Origin: Fulvia fulva
Taxonomy: Eukaryota > Ascomycota > Dothideomycetes > Mycosphaerellales > Mycosphaerellaceae
Assembly (NCBI RefSeq): GCF_020509005.1
Contig: NC_063014.1
Span: forward strand, 1,612,001 to 1,676,000
DNA length: 64,000 nucleotides
Reading direction: 5' to 3'
In this document: positions 1 to 11,719 of the stretch, piece after piece
Position numbering within the stretch: the stretch's first letter is position 1
Layout: every line of letters begins with the position of its first letter
The notes under the pieces: model-generated
Database searches by the model: none
What the model was told of the DNA's origin: nothing
What the model saw: only the letters and a program-made list of their open reading frames with translations
Translations under genes and position numbers: made by a program

Positions 1-2
1 AC

Positions 3-1565
3 TCATCCACGCAGAGCGCCACCACCGGTGTCCAAGAAGAAGCCGCCCATGCTTTCATACCACATGACGATTCCAAGGTAGCCACGCCATCGAGCGGCAG
101 TCTGGCGGTTGACGCTGTGCCTCCTCCGTCTTCTGCAGCTTCCTGGCCCGGGCTCCGTCAAGCCCTGATAAATGTTGGTACTGTGCCCTTCATGGGTGCT
201 GAAAATTCGTCTACGCCGTCTGGCTCCCCATCTGGCGACCAGTCCCAAATCTCGCCAACAACCCACCATGACTCTTCGACCAAGCCATCACATGTGTCCG
301 AATACCGAAGCCCATGTCGTCACAACAGTGGCATCGATGCAGACGCCGAGACCCAGAAGCCAGCCTTACCGAGCAACAGTCTCAAACATTCCACCGATGT
401 TGTTCCGTTGACGCAGAATTCAACGGTTGCCTCACACGAAACTACCATCGATGACTGCGAGGCGCGCATTGCTTCCGAGGGGGCAGCATCAACGACTGCT
501 CCATTAACCTTCAACGAATTGCACAGCAATCAGCCTGATTTGCTACAAGCTACTCAACCTGTGGCCCCAATCGAGCGGTCGAACAGCCAGTCGTCTACTT
601 CGCGTTTCATTTTCGAGACGCCAACGAAGGAGTGGTTTGCCCCATCGATATCCGCTAACCCGGGCCCAGTTCCCGCGCCCCAGATACAACAAGACTCAGG
701 CTCCTCGCAAGGGAGCAATAAGAGACTGCAGCCGTATGCAGCCAGACTTTCTCGCTACAGGCCAGAACGCGGCATTGCCAGTACAAGCAAACACTGGGAA
801 GGCATGCCCGACGCCCAAGGGAATTTACTGAAGTTTGGTCCTGATGGCAAGCCTTCGGAAGAAAGGCATTTTCCGAAAGTGCCGAGAGTCAGCTCTGGCG
901 CGGATTCGTGCAAAACGAAGTCCTCGAGGAAGAGTGCCACTTCGCAAGAAAGCACGGATTCAGCGTACGTCAACCGGATCGTGCACAACTCGACCGCCTT
1001 CAAACAGCTGGACGATAATAGCACTAGCGCATCATCGACAGCATCAAAGACCGCGATCAAGTCACCAGTCCTTGCTATCAATTTCTCAACGTCAACTCAG
1101 CCGCTATTCAAATTTGGAGCACCGCAGGAACCGCTTAGTCCACGACGCTCTGCTCCTAACGCCAGTGACACCACAGGCAGCTCATATGAGAAGAATTCAG
1201 TCAGTCGCTCACCACCAAATACTTCAGCGACATCGACAACTCCCACCGAAACCGAAATCGTTCCCCCTGTTGCCCCAGCTTGCTACTATAAGCCACATGG
1301 GAATTGCAAGTGCAAGAACTGGATCAGAGGAACCTGTGTCGGGGATCCTAACAACTACGACCCGATCACGCATGAGTGGATCAAGGTCGTTGAGGGTGAG
1401 ATCAAGAGATATGGACAGACTGACTCAAAGGAAGATCGCGCCGAGAAGACGAGGGCGAAGACCCAAAAGACTTGCTCTGAGTGTTGGGTACACAAGAGAG
1501 GACAGCAGGCAGTAGAAGCGAAGGATGATTCGAGCAGCGAAGTGGAGCAAAGCGAACGATCCTAA
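3..1565 (+). CDS. Partial hypothetical disordered protein (3' end of gene)
   Basis: The reading frame is open from the first bases of the window, so the gene starts outside it and only the C-terminal ~520 residues are visible. The GTG at 117 is internal to the open frame and is not a convincing start. Most of the protein is Ser/Thr/Pro/Gln-rich and looks intrinsically disordered. A Cys/His-containing patch near the C-terminus (CYYKPHGNCKC, then CSEC about 60 residues later) is the only part that looks structured and could bind a metal, which is inference. It ends at a TAA at 1563-1565. I do not recognise a family. Codon use resembles the neighbouring host genes, so it is probably a real gene. 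Confidence 0.6.
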   Translation, partial: SSTQSATTGVQEEAAHAFIPHDDSKVATPSSGSLAVDAVPPPSSAASWPGLRQALINVGTVPFMGAENSSTPSGSPSGDQSQISPTTHHDSSTKPSHVSEYRSPCRHNSGIDADAETQKPALPSNSLKHSTDVVPLTQNSTVASHETTIDDCEARIASEGAASTTAPLTFNELHSNQPDLLQATQPVAPIERSNSQSSTSRFIFETPTKEWFAPSISANPGPVPAPQIQQDSGSSQGSNKRLQPYAARLSRYRPERGIASTSKHWEGMPDAQGNLLKFGPDGKPSEERHFPKVPRVSSGADSCKTKSSRKSATSQESTDSAYVNRIVHNSTAFKQLDDNSTSASSTASKTAIKSPVLAINFSTSTQPLFKFGAPQEPLSPRRSAPNASDTTGSSYEKNSVSRSPPNTSATSTTPTETEIVPPVAPACYYKPHGNCKCKNWIRGTCVGDPNNYDPITHEWIKVVEGEIKRYGQTDSKEDRAEKTRAKTQKTCSECWVHKRGQQAVEAKDDSSSEVEQSERS

Positions 1566-1591
1566 CCCACACAACAATAAGGCCTTGGTGT

Positions 1592-1745
1592 TTGTCATGG
1601 TTGAGACTTGCTCCTAGTGAGAACAATCCATACTATGACGGATGACGGAAAGCAAAGTACAGATAGCTCAGCGACAACGGGAAAAGCAGAGGACTCTGCC
1701 ATGATTGTGACTTTCTCCTAGTGAGAACAGTCTAAACTATGGCAG
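1592..1745. repeat. Two diverged copies of a ~50-nt hairpin, 103 nt apart
   Basis: Copies at about 1592-1641 and 1695-1745 share the core CTCCTAGTGAGAAC. Each folds on itself. In copy 2 TTCTC pairs with GAGAA around a CTAGT loop, with GACT/AGTC outside it and TCTGCCAT/ATGGCAGA at the base. In copy 1 the basal arms read GTCAT/ATGAC, so one base pair differs by a compensatory change. The repeats start about 27 nt after the stop codon of the upstream gene and so may lie in its 3' UTR. Confidence 0.5.
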
Positions 1746-2742
1746 ACGATGCGTACCGTTCTTATCTGGGTCTGTCTGCTCATGACGAGGCCTCTAACAT
1801 AGGAATCAAACCTATATACCCTACCATGGCTGCGAATGGGCTCTTGATACCCTAGTCTATGCTGTGGTAGGGTGTTTGGATATCTCCACCCTGCTGCGAG
1901 GAAAATGTGCTGCTCTGACATGTACGAGAGAATTGAGAGGAACTACTGATGACGGCACGTGAGACTGCCGATGGAGTACTTGAAGGCGGAGAACACGGTT
2001 GCTTACGATGACGATTAGTAGAGATGAGTGCTATTGTGCAAGGCAGTGCAGTGCAATAATCAAACAACAAGAGACTTCGCCCCACTTCACTTCACTCATG
2101 GTGCCCTACCCTTTCCCGATGTGACGAAACAATGCGTCTTCTCGTCCATATGTATGCGGTGTTCACGGTGAGGAGTGCGACAGAAATCGCCATTGCACAT
2201 CCCTAGCCACCTGCCCAACTTGCCCACAACCAAAATCTTCGAGTACACATCTCGGGTAAGGCGATAGGGTGTACAAGGCAATTTCCCGTAACGCATGCGT
2301 AGACATCGTCACGTCACTTAGGCATCGACAGAAAACTAGAGAAAGTGCAATTTGCGATTGATAACATGCATTCTATAAGCTGAACTGTTCTTGTTCCCCC
2401 GTTGATCACATAATGCTTTCATCTCATGTCAAACCCCCCTGCGTCCTCATTCCGACCGTATCATCTCGACCAAGGGCTGGGCAACTCTGTACATGTTCCG
2501 CAAGCTTTCATGAAACTACATGCTGCCAACACTCTGGCCGTGACTGAGCATCGAAGACTTCAGGGAGTCGAAGGATTCCATACTTGTTATGTAGGCTCCT
2601 CGTCCCCCCTAAATGATCTCCAGAGTGCTGCTCCACCGTCATCGCACTGCCAAGAAATCAAAGGATTCTACACTAGCTTAGTGAGTTCCTCGTCTTCCTC
2701 GACAGATATTGCAGTAGAGATCGCACTCGTTCCGTTGCTCTC
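1746..2742. other. Intergenic, no gene seen
   Basis: The open frames here are short, overlap on both strands and show no recognisable protein features. A T-arm-like palindrome is present at 1799-1815 but no complete tRNA fold could be made around it. Confidence 0.5.
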
Positions 2743-5700
2743 TTACTTCTCCTTGTACTTGCCAGTGCCCTCATCCAGCTTGGCGACCTCCGCCAGTCGC
2801 CTCTTGAACTCTGCTTCCACTGCCTCGTTCTGACGTACTCGGTCAGCAAAGATCATAAGGATCGTGTCCCAGTCAAATCCTTCTGGATTTTGTGACAGGA
2901 GCGTCCGGATATCGTCGGCAGTTGGGAGTGCGGTTGATGCCTCGGTGTGGCGGTGGGTATCTCTTTTCCGACGTGGGCATCTCATCATCGATTTCGTGCG
3001 GTGCATCATCCTCTGAGTCCTCTTCGCCACTGTCTTGATGCTGCTCGCTGTTCTGTGCCTCCGGCGTCTCTGGCGCCCCGCCAGCTGCATTCCCTGGGAA
3101 GTACTTCTGGATACCTTGCTTGACTTTGCCGACCTTGCTTACTAAGAGGAAGAATTCTTTGGTGCGATGAACAGGGACACGCTCTCCGAACAGCACAAGC
3201 AGCCCATCAGGCTCTATACCATGCGGTGGTAGCGAAGCCTGAACCTCCGCCTCTGTTGGGAAGTCTGTTCGCGGGTCCTTCAAGAACGGCGTGGTCGCAG
3301 CTTCATTGCGATCATCATCGACTTTGTTGGCTACGCTGGGACCCGCGGCCTCTGACTCATCGTCCGATGAGTCGTCTAGACCATCGCCATAACGAATCTT
3401 TTCTTCGTCGCTGTCAGGATGATAGTAGGTGGTGTTCTTGGAGTCTGGCCACTCCCCCCCGCTGCTAAGAGGTGGTGCACTGTCACTGATCCTGACAAGA
3501 CTCTCCGTCTCTGACTCCACGGGAAGCTGATCAAACTGCTCTGTCGCGTGGTTGCTGCCCTCGTTTTGAGCGATCTCTCCCTGGTTGTCCGAGTCTCTCA
3601 GCATCTCGGCCTCCGCGTACTCAACAAAATCGTTCCACTCTTCGTCGTCCATCCCAGTATCCTCCGGCGCAGGGTCCGAGGCCTCGCTCATGTATTCGTC
3701 CTCTTGGTCTCTCTCGTCAACGTTCATCTCATCGTCGTCAACTGTGCCGTCCGAAACATCGTTCATGTCATCATCCTGTTGCTCCTCCTCACTATCACTG
3801 TCAAGGTCAGCGGTTACAAGGGCCAACAGCTCGTCCTTGTCGACGTCCATCTCATCGTCGACCTCGTCGCTTGGGACCAATATGTTGCGATCTACATGCT
3901 CTGTCTCCATCGGCTCATTCAGCTGCCCTGCTGGTGCTGCTTGCAGATCCTCGACACCGACAGCAGCATTACCCGCTCCAAAGACAAAAGCAGGCGGTAA
4001 TGCAGGGAGAAAGTTACCTTGCAGAGTCGAGGACGCGCCTGAGGCGGAGACAACGATATCCTGCTGCTCTGCATTCGGTGCATCGTCGAAGACAGCCGCT
4101 GATAGAGGCGCCTGAGCTTCCAGATTCTGGTCGGATGAGGCCGAAGCTGATGCGCTGCTGTCGTGAGCAGTGTCTAGCGGTACCTCGCCTGCGGACAGAG
4201 GTGCTGAGGTTGTGCCGAAGTCTTCATCCTCATGTTGAGTGCTCAATGGCTCCGTAGCGCCAGTGACAGAGGTATCGTCGAGCACCTCTGCAGAGTGTTC
4301 ATCATGGGACGCCTTGTGTTGCGGTTGCAGTGCTGGAACATCAAGAGAGTCTGACGGGGCACCAGTAAGACTCTCGAGATCGGCAGCACCATGAAACAGA
4401 AGACGGTCATCTGGTCCAGTGCTTTGTTCGTCAACTTGCGCTTGGAGGACAGAAAGAGCGGCACCAGAGCTTGGAGGATCGTTATTGTCGTCATCATCGC
4501 TGTCATCGTTCTCGCCTTTCAAGCCGTCATTCTCAGGGGCGTCGACATCCGAGGCGCTGTCAGAGTTATGGGGCAAGTCTGCGCGAGTCGGCTCTGGGTA
4601 AAAATCCAGGCCATCATCTTCTGAATGATCATGAACACCGTCCTCGTTGTTCTCGCCGGCTTCGCCCTCCGGCGGCAATGTGTCGACGCGCAGAGATAGG
4701 TCTGGCTGTATAGCATTCTGCTGAGCCTCCCTGTGACGCTTCATGGCCATTATTATGTCACGGCGCGTCGCGTACTCCTCCATCATCACACCATCTTGGC
4801 TCTTGACCAAAGTCTGCACGAGGGCGTTATGGTGTTGTGGCGAATCGCTCCGTGGTTCGCGTGCGGGCTGCGATACCAAGGATTCCTGTAGACCTGCCTC
4901 ATTTCCGGGCATGATGTGCTCGGGCGTACTGTCTTGCAGCGGGTCGCGTGGCGCTTCCAGTATGACATCGGGGACTGGGGGCTCCTCCAAGTCTGCCTCC
5001 TCTTCCCGGCAGTTCTGCGCCTCGGACATGGTCCGCTCGAAAGCGTCATCTTGCAACGCCTCGTTTGATGCTTCGCGCGTGGGTAGAGATGCTGATGCCT
5101 CCGTGGGGCCTGCGTTCTCTTGCTGGCCATCCTGCTCACCAGTATCGAGAGCCTCGGGGCTGGTCGGTAGCGGCGCTCCCTGCTCGTCCTGCTGCTGCGT
5201 CTCGTGCTGTTGCTCTGGTGTAGTAGCGGAATCGTCCTCTGGCTGAGCGAGTGGCTCTACATGAGTGACGGTATCATCTCCTGAGGCACTTTGCTGGGAC
5301 TCGAGCGGCACCTCGTCTTCCTGTGGCTTCTTTGCTGCATGGCTGAGCTCAAGACTCTCGTTGAGAGAGTCAAGCTCGTTTGGCTTCTGATCGTGTTGCA
5401 TGGCCTGCACAGCTTCTGATAGTCGGCGGACGGTCTCCTTGAGTTGTGAAATCTCGAGGTAAACAAGCCAGAATAAGATAGCCAACACCACCACTCCAGG
5501 TAGCAGCGCGCCAACAGCTACATGGTATGAAAGCAGCTCACCGAGGCCGCGGAGTACTGCAATGCCATGGACTTTGCTCGAGTCCAGTATTAAGCCCACG
5601 CTGAACCAATCCGCCACATGTGATTGCGAAGATTCGACATCGGATGTAAATCCATAGTAGAAGTCTTCGGGTAGTTCGCATGTGATGGTGGTGTTGTCGA

Positions 5701-5950
5701 TAGGCCTGTCAAGCGCGTCGCACACATCATGTCGTAATACTGATGACGGTGCTGCGAAATAGGACGACTCGGTAGGCAGGTGGGAGGGAATTGGCTCGTA
5801 GAGGCCGGTAAGCGCTGTCGTGGTGGTGGTGTAAACCGGGGCCGAGAGACCGTTGTGGTAGAGGTTGTATGCGTGGCCGATGATCCCGTAGACGCACAAT
5901 GCATGCGCTGGCATCAAGGCCGCCATGCATGCCGGCGCGTGCATCGCCAT
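2743..5950 (-). CDS. Large acidic single-pass membrane protein, hypothetical
   Basis: A 1,025-codon frame runs from ATG at 5950 to a stop at 2873. The N-terminal ~140 residues could be luminal or extracellular. One hydrophobic segment at about residues 144-165 (VAVGALLPGVVVLAILFWLV) is followed by a short helical stretch. The remaining ~800 residues are very rich in Asp, Glu, Ser and Gln and probably disordered. Near the 3' end coding character moves into another frame: the stretch from about 2935 down to a stop at 2743 encodes a well-formed helical tail (e.g. LLSQNPEGFDWDTILMIFAD). The natural product probably ends at 2743, through either an unrecognised small intron or a 1-nt frameshift near 2940-2970. 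No family recognised. Confidence 0.6.
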
Positions 5951-8900
5951 GGTGTTGTCGAGGTGTGTGTCTCACTGCCGTGTGGTGGTGCGCAGAATTG
6001 GTGGTTGGTGGTGAGTTTTGTCGAAGGTGCAGGAGAAAGAACCGGAATTGTAATGTTTGTGCGTGTAAGTGCGGGAAGAATGGAAGTGTGGCGGGATCTT
6101 CCGTATTCACATGTGCTTGCTGAAAGCCGCGCAGACGCGACTCATTCACTGCAACATCTTGGCCCCACACAATTGTTCACTCGATAGTATGAGATCCTCG
6201 ACTGATATGGCCAGCAAGGCCTGATACTTGCCGAACCGACTTGGAGGACTGATCAGGCATGCGTTACTTAAGACCGAGTCGTTTCGTGTGTGATATTGGC
6301 GATGAGCCGTTGAGCTCTGATCTGCCGCCACGACAACATCTCTGTACGGAAACTGCCTGTGTTTGCGAATTTGATCTTGAACTTCGCTGACAGCATTGCA
6401 AGCCTGAATACATATCTGACACAGACGGCACGCCCATAAGGTGGCAGCTGGACGTAGTCCTTTTGCTTTCATGTCGTGGAGTCTCAGGCGCAGGCTGAAT
6501 CGAAAGTGCTATGCTCGAATCTACACTGATGTACGGCTTTGGAAGGACATGCAGTGACGTACCGTCCGGTGTAGCGGTAGAATGTGGTGGGCATCGATGA
6601 TGGCCAGGACGATGCTAGTTCTTCCTATCTTCGGATTGAGATTAATGCAGAAGTAAGATGTCTCCGCCATGAGTTTCGTTCTGCGCAGCTGGAGAAAATG
6701 GTAGGAGCTTTGAATAGCTGGTCAACGTGTCCGTTTCTGCACCTGTGGAGGGGACGGCGAGCATCATCCGGTGCCGGAAATGGCCTTTCCTTTCCAAAGA
6801 CACTTCACCGCATTCACTGTAGCGTGAAAATACAACTGCTTCCTGATACAGCTACAAGTGCGTTACATGGGCATGCGCATTTGCCAGGTAAGGGGACCAC
6901 AAGAGAGGACCACAGGGGCAACAATCATTAGATCTGGCAAGACCTGGCGAGTGCAGCCCTGTGTCAGGAGGTAGCCACGACGGCGAAGTGCGGAAGGAAC
7001 CAATTGCGGAAAGGAGAACCTCCTCGATGCCTTCCTGGAGCTGTCAATTCTCTCGTCTCGGTCACAATTTGCTCAAAGGCCAGAAAGTACGACGGCGGCC
7101 AGCAGCTCCTGCATCAATGTGCATAGATATGAATGCTTCAATGCCGTGCTGCTGGTCAAGAGCGAGTCCAGCAGGCAAACTGTACCTGCTGTGTCTTTGT
7201 CGTTGCTCGCTCGCTGCTCTCGCCGTTTGGCAAGAATGCATATCCGTCGCATGGCCAGGAGGCCGCTGTATAAGGTCTGGGAACAGCGCGCGCGTCCTGG
7301 CAGTTGTTTGGTGCCTTCAAAAATGGCAGTGAAGGCTTCTCAGTGGTCCGATCTGGCTACAATGCGGTGCTGTGATTCGTCGTGTCTGCACATTTTGTCA
7401 GCAAAATCAGGCTGTACACAACTTTGGCATATCGTTATGCTGGTCCATCTGTAGATGCAACCAAGATCTCATCACAAGGCGTGATGTTATCTTTCTGCTT
7501 GTCTCTGGCGAACCTTCCCTCCTTCCATCCACAACCTCCAGCTCCTCGCAGCTGCTCCACACCTACGCCCCGCCGGCACCTACCACCGTGCACCTCCTTC
7601 ATTGTTTCTCCGTCTCCGAAGAGGAGTGGCCCTCCCAATGAGCCCCCCAGCGAAACAAGGTTGAGATGCAGCGCTCCCCCCTTAAAGTAGTCATGGGTCC
7701 GCAGCAGACCTTCGGGAACCCCTGCGGCAGCAATTCCTGCATCCTCTTCGGAGGCGGGGGAAAACAGCTTGGTGCTTGTCATGAGCAATACCTCGCTGAT
7801 CTTGCAGTGTGCTGAGATTGAGTGGCTTCGTCCCACAACGCTGACTCCGGTCGCGTGCCTGGTGCAAGAGGCTTGTCGTGAGACATGTTCTCGAGTGTTC
7901 GGCGAACATTTGTGGGCTCGTCCGATCTTGATGAAACCGGCTGGTGCTCTTTGAGCCATACCAGACCTGGCTTGCGAAATGATTACATCGAAATGACTTC
8001 GGTCGCAGTGCCGTGTGCGAGAGACATGTCTTTGGATGTGCGCTTGAGTACCTGGGGCATACAAATCCTCGCCGTGATTGTGTTCCCCGCCGTCAATGGT
8101 GATCGATTGTAGCAGTGTTGCGATCACGAGCCCCCGAAAATTGAATCAGCCTGTGCCTGCCATACTGTTCTGCTCTTCCGTCGTGCGGGTCATGGTGGTC
8201 GAATGTGGCGACATTGCGACCGTGAGCCTTCAGTCGACACACGGCGCAGGCTTCACCTCCCGGCTGTAGTTCGCGACGTCCTCATCTTGACAGCCCTGGG
8301 GCCTTCAGTGGAATCCTTCTGGGCCGTTGCCCGTCTTCGCAGCCATGTGTACCGCGGTTGAGATTCCGCATTTCAGTCGACTGAAATAGTCTCAACGCAC
8401 AATACCGGGCATGTAGTGCTTCCGTCGACATCCCAACGATGGAAGTGGCGACGCTAGGACGGAGTGACTGTGCCACTTCGAACAGACTGCGCGCGTGTTC
8501 CGATAGATCCTAACATGCACGCGGTCTGTTGGCATTGATCTTCGCATTTTGGTCTGACGTGAGTGCAATGTCGGCCGAACTTGGTGATATTGCGAGCTTG
8601 AGCTCTTTGAGGTAGCCCGTGCCTTCCGATGTGCTTGATGTTTCTCCTTCAAGGACGTCGGACTTTCCCGTACAATAGCGGACCATTATCTGTTCACGGC
8701 GTGTCGGAATGTCCTCTAGCCAAGTCCAGTCAATCAGCGTCCTGTTGAAGTGTACGAACAGCTCAAGTGTTCTTCTGTTGATCTGGCCTGAATGGCGTTT
8801 CCATCTTGCCTCTTCCTCCTCCCGCCAGCCCATGTCCCGATGATAGCGTCCAAATGCTCATTTGTGAGTTGGTCCGTCTTCCAACTTCTCCCTGGCTCTA

Positions 8901-11719
8901 CACCTGGAAAAGTACGACCATCCTCAAGGCATGCTGCTCGATTGAACACGGCTGCTTCAATGTCAAGTCAAGCGCTTCCGCATTGACATCTGAATATCGT
9001 CTACAGAGTTGACTTTGAGCTTACATGACGGATTTGCTACGAAGGCACAGACAACACGAGGCTGAACAACCATGATGTCATCATTTTCTTCAGCCAGAAT
9101 CCTAAAGATACTGCAGCCACGAGGAATGCACATCATGATCGTATAGGACGGACTGACGTTACACGACACAGCGACGACAGTCCTGCATGTGATTAAGCGC
9201 AGCGACCGAGCGCTAGCCACACCGGAGTACGAGCTTGCGAGTACGTAGGTGAGGCGTCAGCGAGGGAGTGAAGCTCTATACCAGCCCTCAACTAGCCTTG
9301 GCGCCCGCTCTGATTGGTCAACTTTCAAGTTTTAGGGTCACGTGACCTACCGCACTGTGCCTGTTGGCGAACTCGCAAACATATACTCGTCGCTAACGCC
9401 TATGTCGTCGTATAATAAGCACTGTACGTCGGGTAGCGGTAGCGTGGATTGCACGCTATTCTGCAGTCTAGAAGGGTTGGTAGAGAGCTCCACTCCGCTA
9501 CGCTTACCTTTGGAGGTTCACAACCGCCAACAGCACATTTTACTGAATGTCGGTGGTGCCGAGCTTTCTGTGCAACCGGTCTTGGCTCGTGGTCTTCTTG
9601 GTCGTCTGCCGTTGCAGCTTCTCGACATGGCTGCATACATGTACGACTGACAGTGCACTTGTATGTTCACGCACGCATTGTATTCTATCTTATCAACGGC
9701 AGACGCCCTGTTCTTTGTATCTGCTCTTTTGATGGCTCCCTTGGCGACTTGAAGCTTGAAACAGCACGTGAGCTGCAACTCGCACGCATCGACAACCCTT
9801 CTTCCTACTTCTGCTTTCCATTTCCATCGTCCATCACAACCACCCACTGCCACTCGAAATATTCTTCAGCCAACGAGCGTCCTACATTGTTGCACGAAAG
9901 CTGCCGCATTGACGCCGATGATAACAAGCGCAACAGGCCCCCCGAGCTGGTGCCGCCGCGGGCGCAACCTGAGCAGTACCGCTTGGAATGCAGCGACAGC
10001 GCCGCGGTGACCATCAACCGCATAAGCCTTTTGGAGAAGAGCAGACAGTAGTATACCAGTGGTGTGGCACGATGGATTCACGAATATCCTAGATGCAGGC
10101 TGGTCCACCCGAGTCGACGAAGTGACAGCACGACGACCGCTCTGACGGATACGACAGCGCCATGCGCAACCATGACCGACTGTACAACTGCACGCTGAAG
10201 AACTCAACAACCAAAGTAGCCACAAAACGCAGTGACCGGCAATTTGAGGACAAGAAGAGAAGGACAAAGCAATCCACCAGAGTAGAGAAGACTGGAAACT
10301 GTAAGATCGGGCTCACTGACAGTAGGTAATCATCTTCTGTTTCCTGGCTCTCAATAAGGCTTCATGCCTGCTATACTCTCTTCTCGCAGCAAGATGCTTC
10401 CGGGCCACATAATCGTACTTCTTACCAACTACGATTTACATGAGTTGTACGCTTTGCACATCCGCTTTCTTCATATCAACCCGCGCTGTAAAGGCAACGA
10501 TCAAAAGACGGAACAAGGGATATCCTTCTGGACTTCGAGCTGGCGCAGCGCTGTATGGCGGTACGTGGCCCAGCAATATCCGTTGCAGGCAGGCACGAAC
10601 TTGGCCATGACAAGGAAAGTGCGAGTGCATACATTTGAGAGACAATGCTGACACGATCTGCAGGAGAAACGAGCTTCGCCAAGAAGTTCCTGTAAGCCGA
10701 CCATGCAATGCATAGGAGCTGTTTGGCGATTCGACTAAACACCATATCTTACTGTTTTGTGAGCCTTCCTGGGATCTCCAGTGCGCAGCGCACGGTATCA
10801 TATCTGGAGCGATCTCCACACTCTTCTCTGACTCGGACAAGGTCTAAGACATGATAGAAAAAGGCACTTAGCCATATTCCGCGCGATGGCCATACTCCAC
10901 AAATCATCTACACGTGTCCAGGCTGCGGCTGCGAGGAACATCAAGCTTATCACGACTCGGTCTCTACTCGATGCGCGATTTCGAGCTTCCGTGGAACAGC
11001 TTGCGGGGGTTGTTGGAACAGCTCGGCTTGCGTCAGCACGGATCGTGAGCTGAGCGACGCCACACCGCTCGAAAGCAGCGCCAAGGGCTGGTCGATTCAC
11101 CTACGAGAACGCAAAGAACTGGCGACGGAATATCAGGCAGCTGAGACATCCCACGTGCGACATACAGAGACGGCCTCAGTAGAGGCGAGTGCATCGGATC
11201 GGTCGGACAAACGCAAGCAGGCGCCGCTTCTGATTGGGTTACCGTCCAGGGAAGAGCAGCGGAGCTTGCCAAGGCATCATCGCAGCAATATTCACGACGA
11301 AAGGTGTATTGACACGATCGAGTACGTACGCGGAGTATCAAAAGGGCCATCACAAGCAGCTCACTCGCTTTACCAGGCGGCGCATGTGTTGTGGTGGGCT
11401 GTATTCATTCTTTTCGGTCACTGTCCGCCTGGCTTCGCACTTTCCACCAGGGTCCGTGCCCGTCCAGCCCAGCGTTCTTTGCTGTCGCTTTCCTTCTCCA
11501 GCTTTCTCTCTCTTGCACCACAAAACCATCGACAACGCCGCAACGCGTCGACAACCCATCGTCTGCACCCTACCAGACACCACCAAGTATCCATACCACC
11601 TCTTCGCGAGTGCAACTACGTCGACTGCCTGCACACACGCGTGACGCCATCACGCCCATCGCGTCGCAAAACCCTTCGTGCGCCCCAGCGAGGACAGGAC
11701 GTACTGCAGCGACACCAGG
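5951..11719. other. Gene-poor stretch of 5.7 kb
   Basis: Only short frames, many overlapping on opposite strands, and none with a recognisable domain, clear introns or codon bias. The best remaining candidate is a + frame at 9449-10051 (200 codons), whose last ~50 codons look mildly protein-like (NRISLLEKSRQ at the end), but I cannot support it as a gene. CT-rich stretches around 9790-9860 and 11450-11610 resemble fungal 5' UTRs or promoters; the second lies just upstream of the PWWP gene. Confidence 0.45.

Noticed and set aside
1780..1870. Possible tRNA on the minus strand (T-arm-like ATAGG-TTTGATT-CCTAT at 1799-1815)
   Set aside because: No matching acceptor stem, and the anticodon and D arms do not pair; the loop also lacks the usual TTCGA form.
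7435..8127. 230-codon frame on the minus strand
   Set aside because: No recognisable motif, overlapped by several frames on both strands, and no support from codon use or introns.
9449..10051. 200-codon frame on the plus strand
   Set aside because: Composition is mixed and there is no family resemblance; kept only as a weak candidate within the gene-poor stretch.
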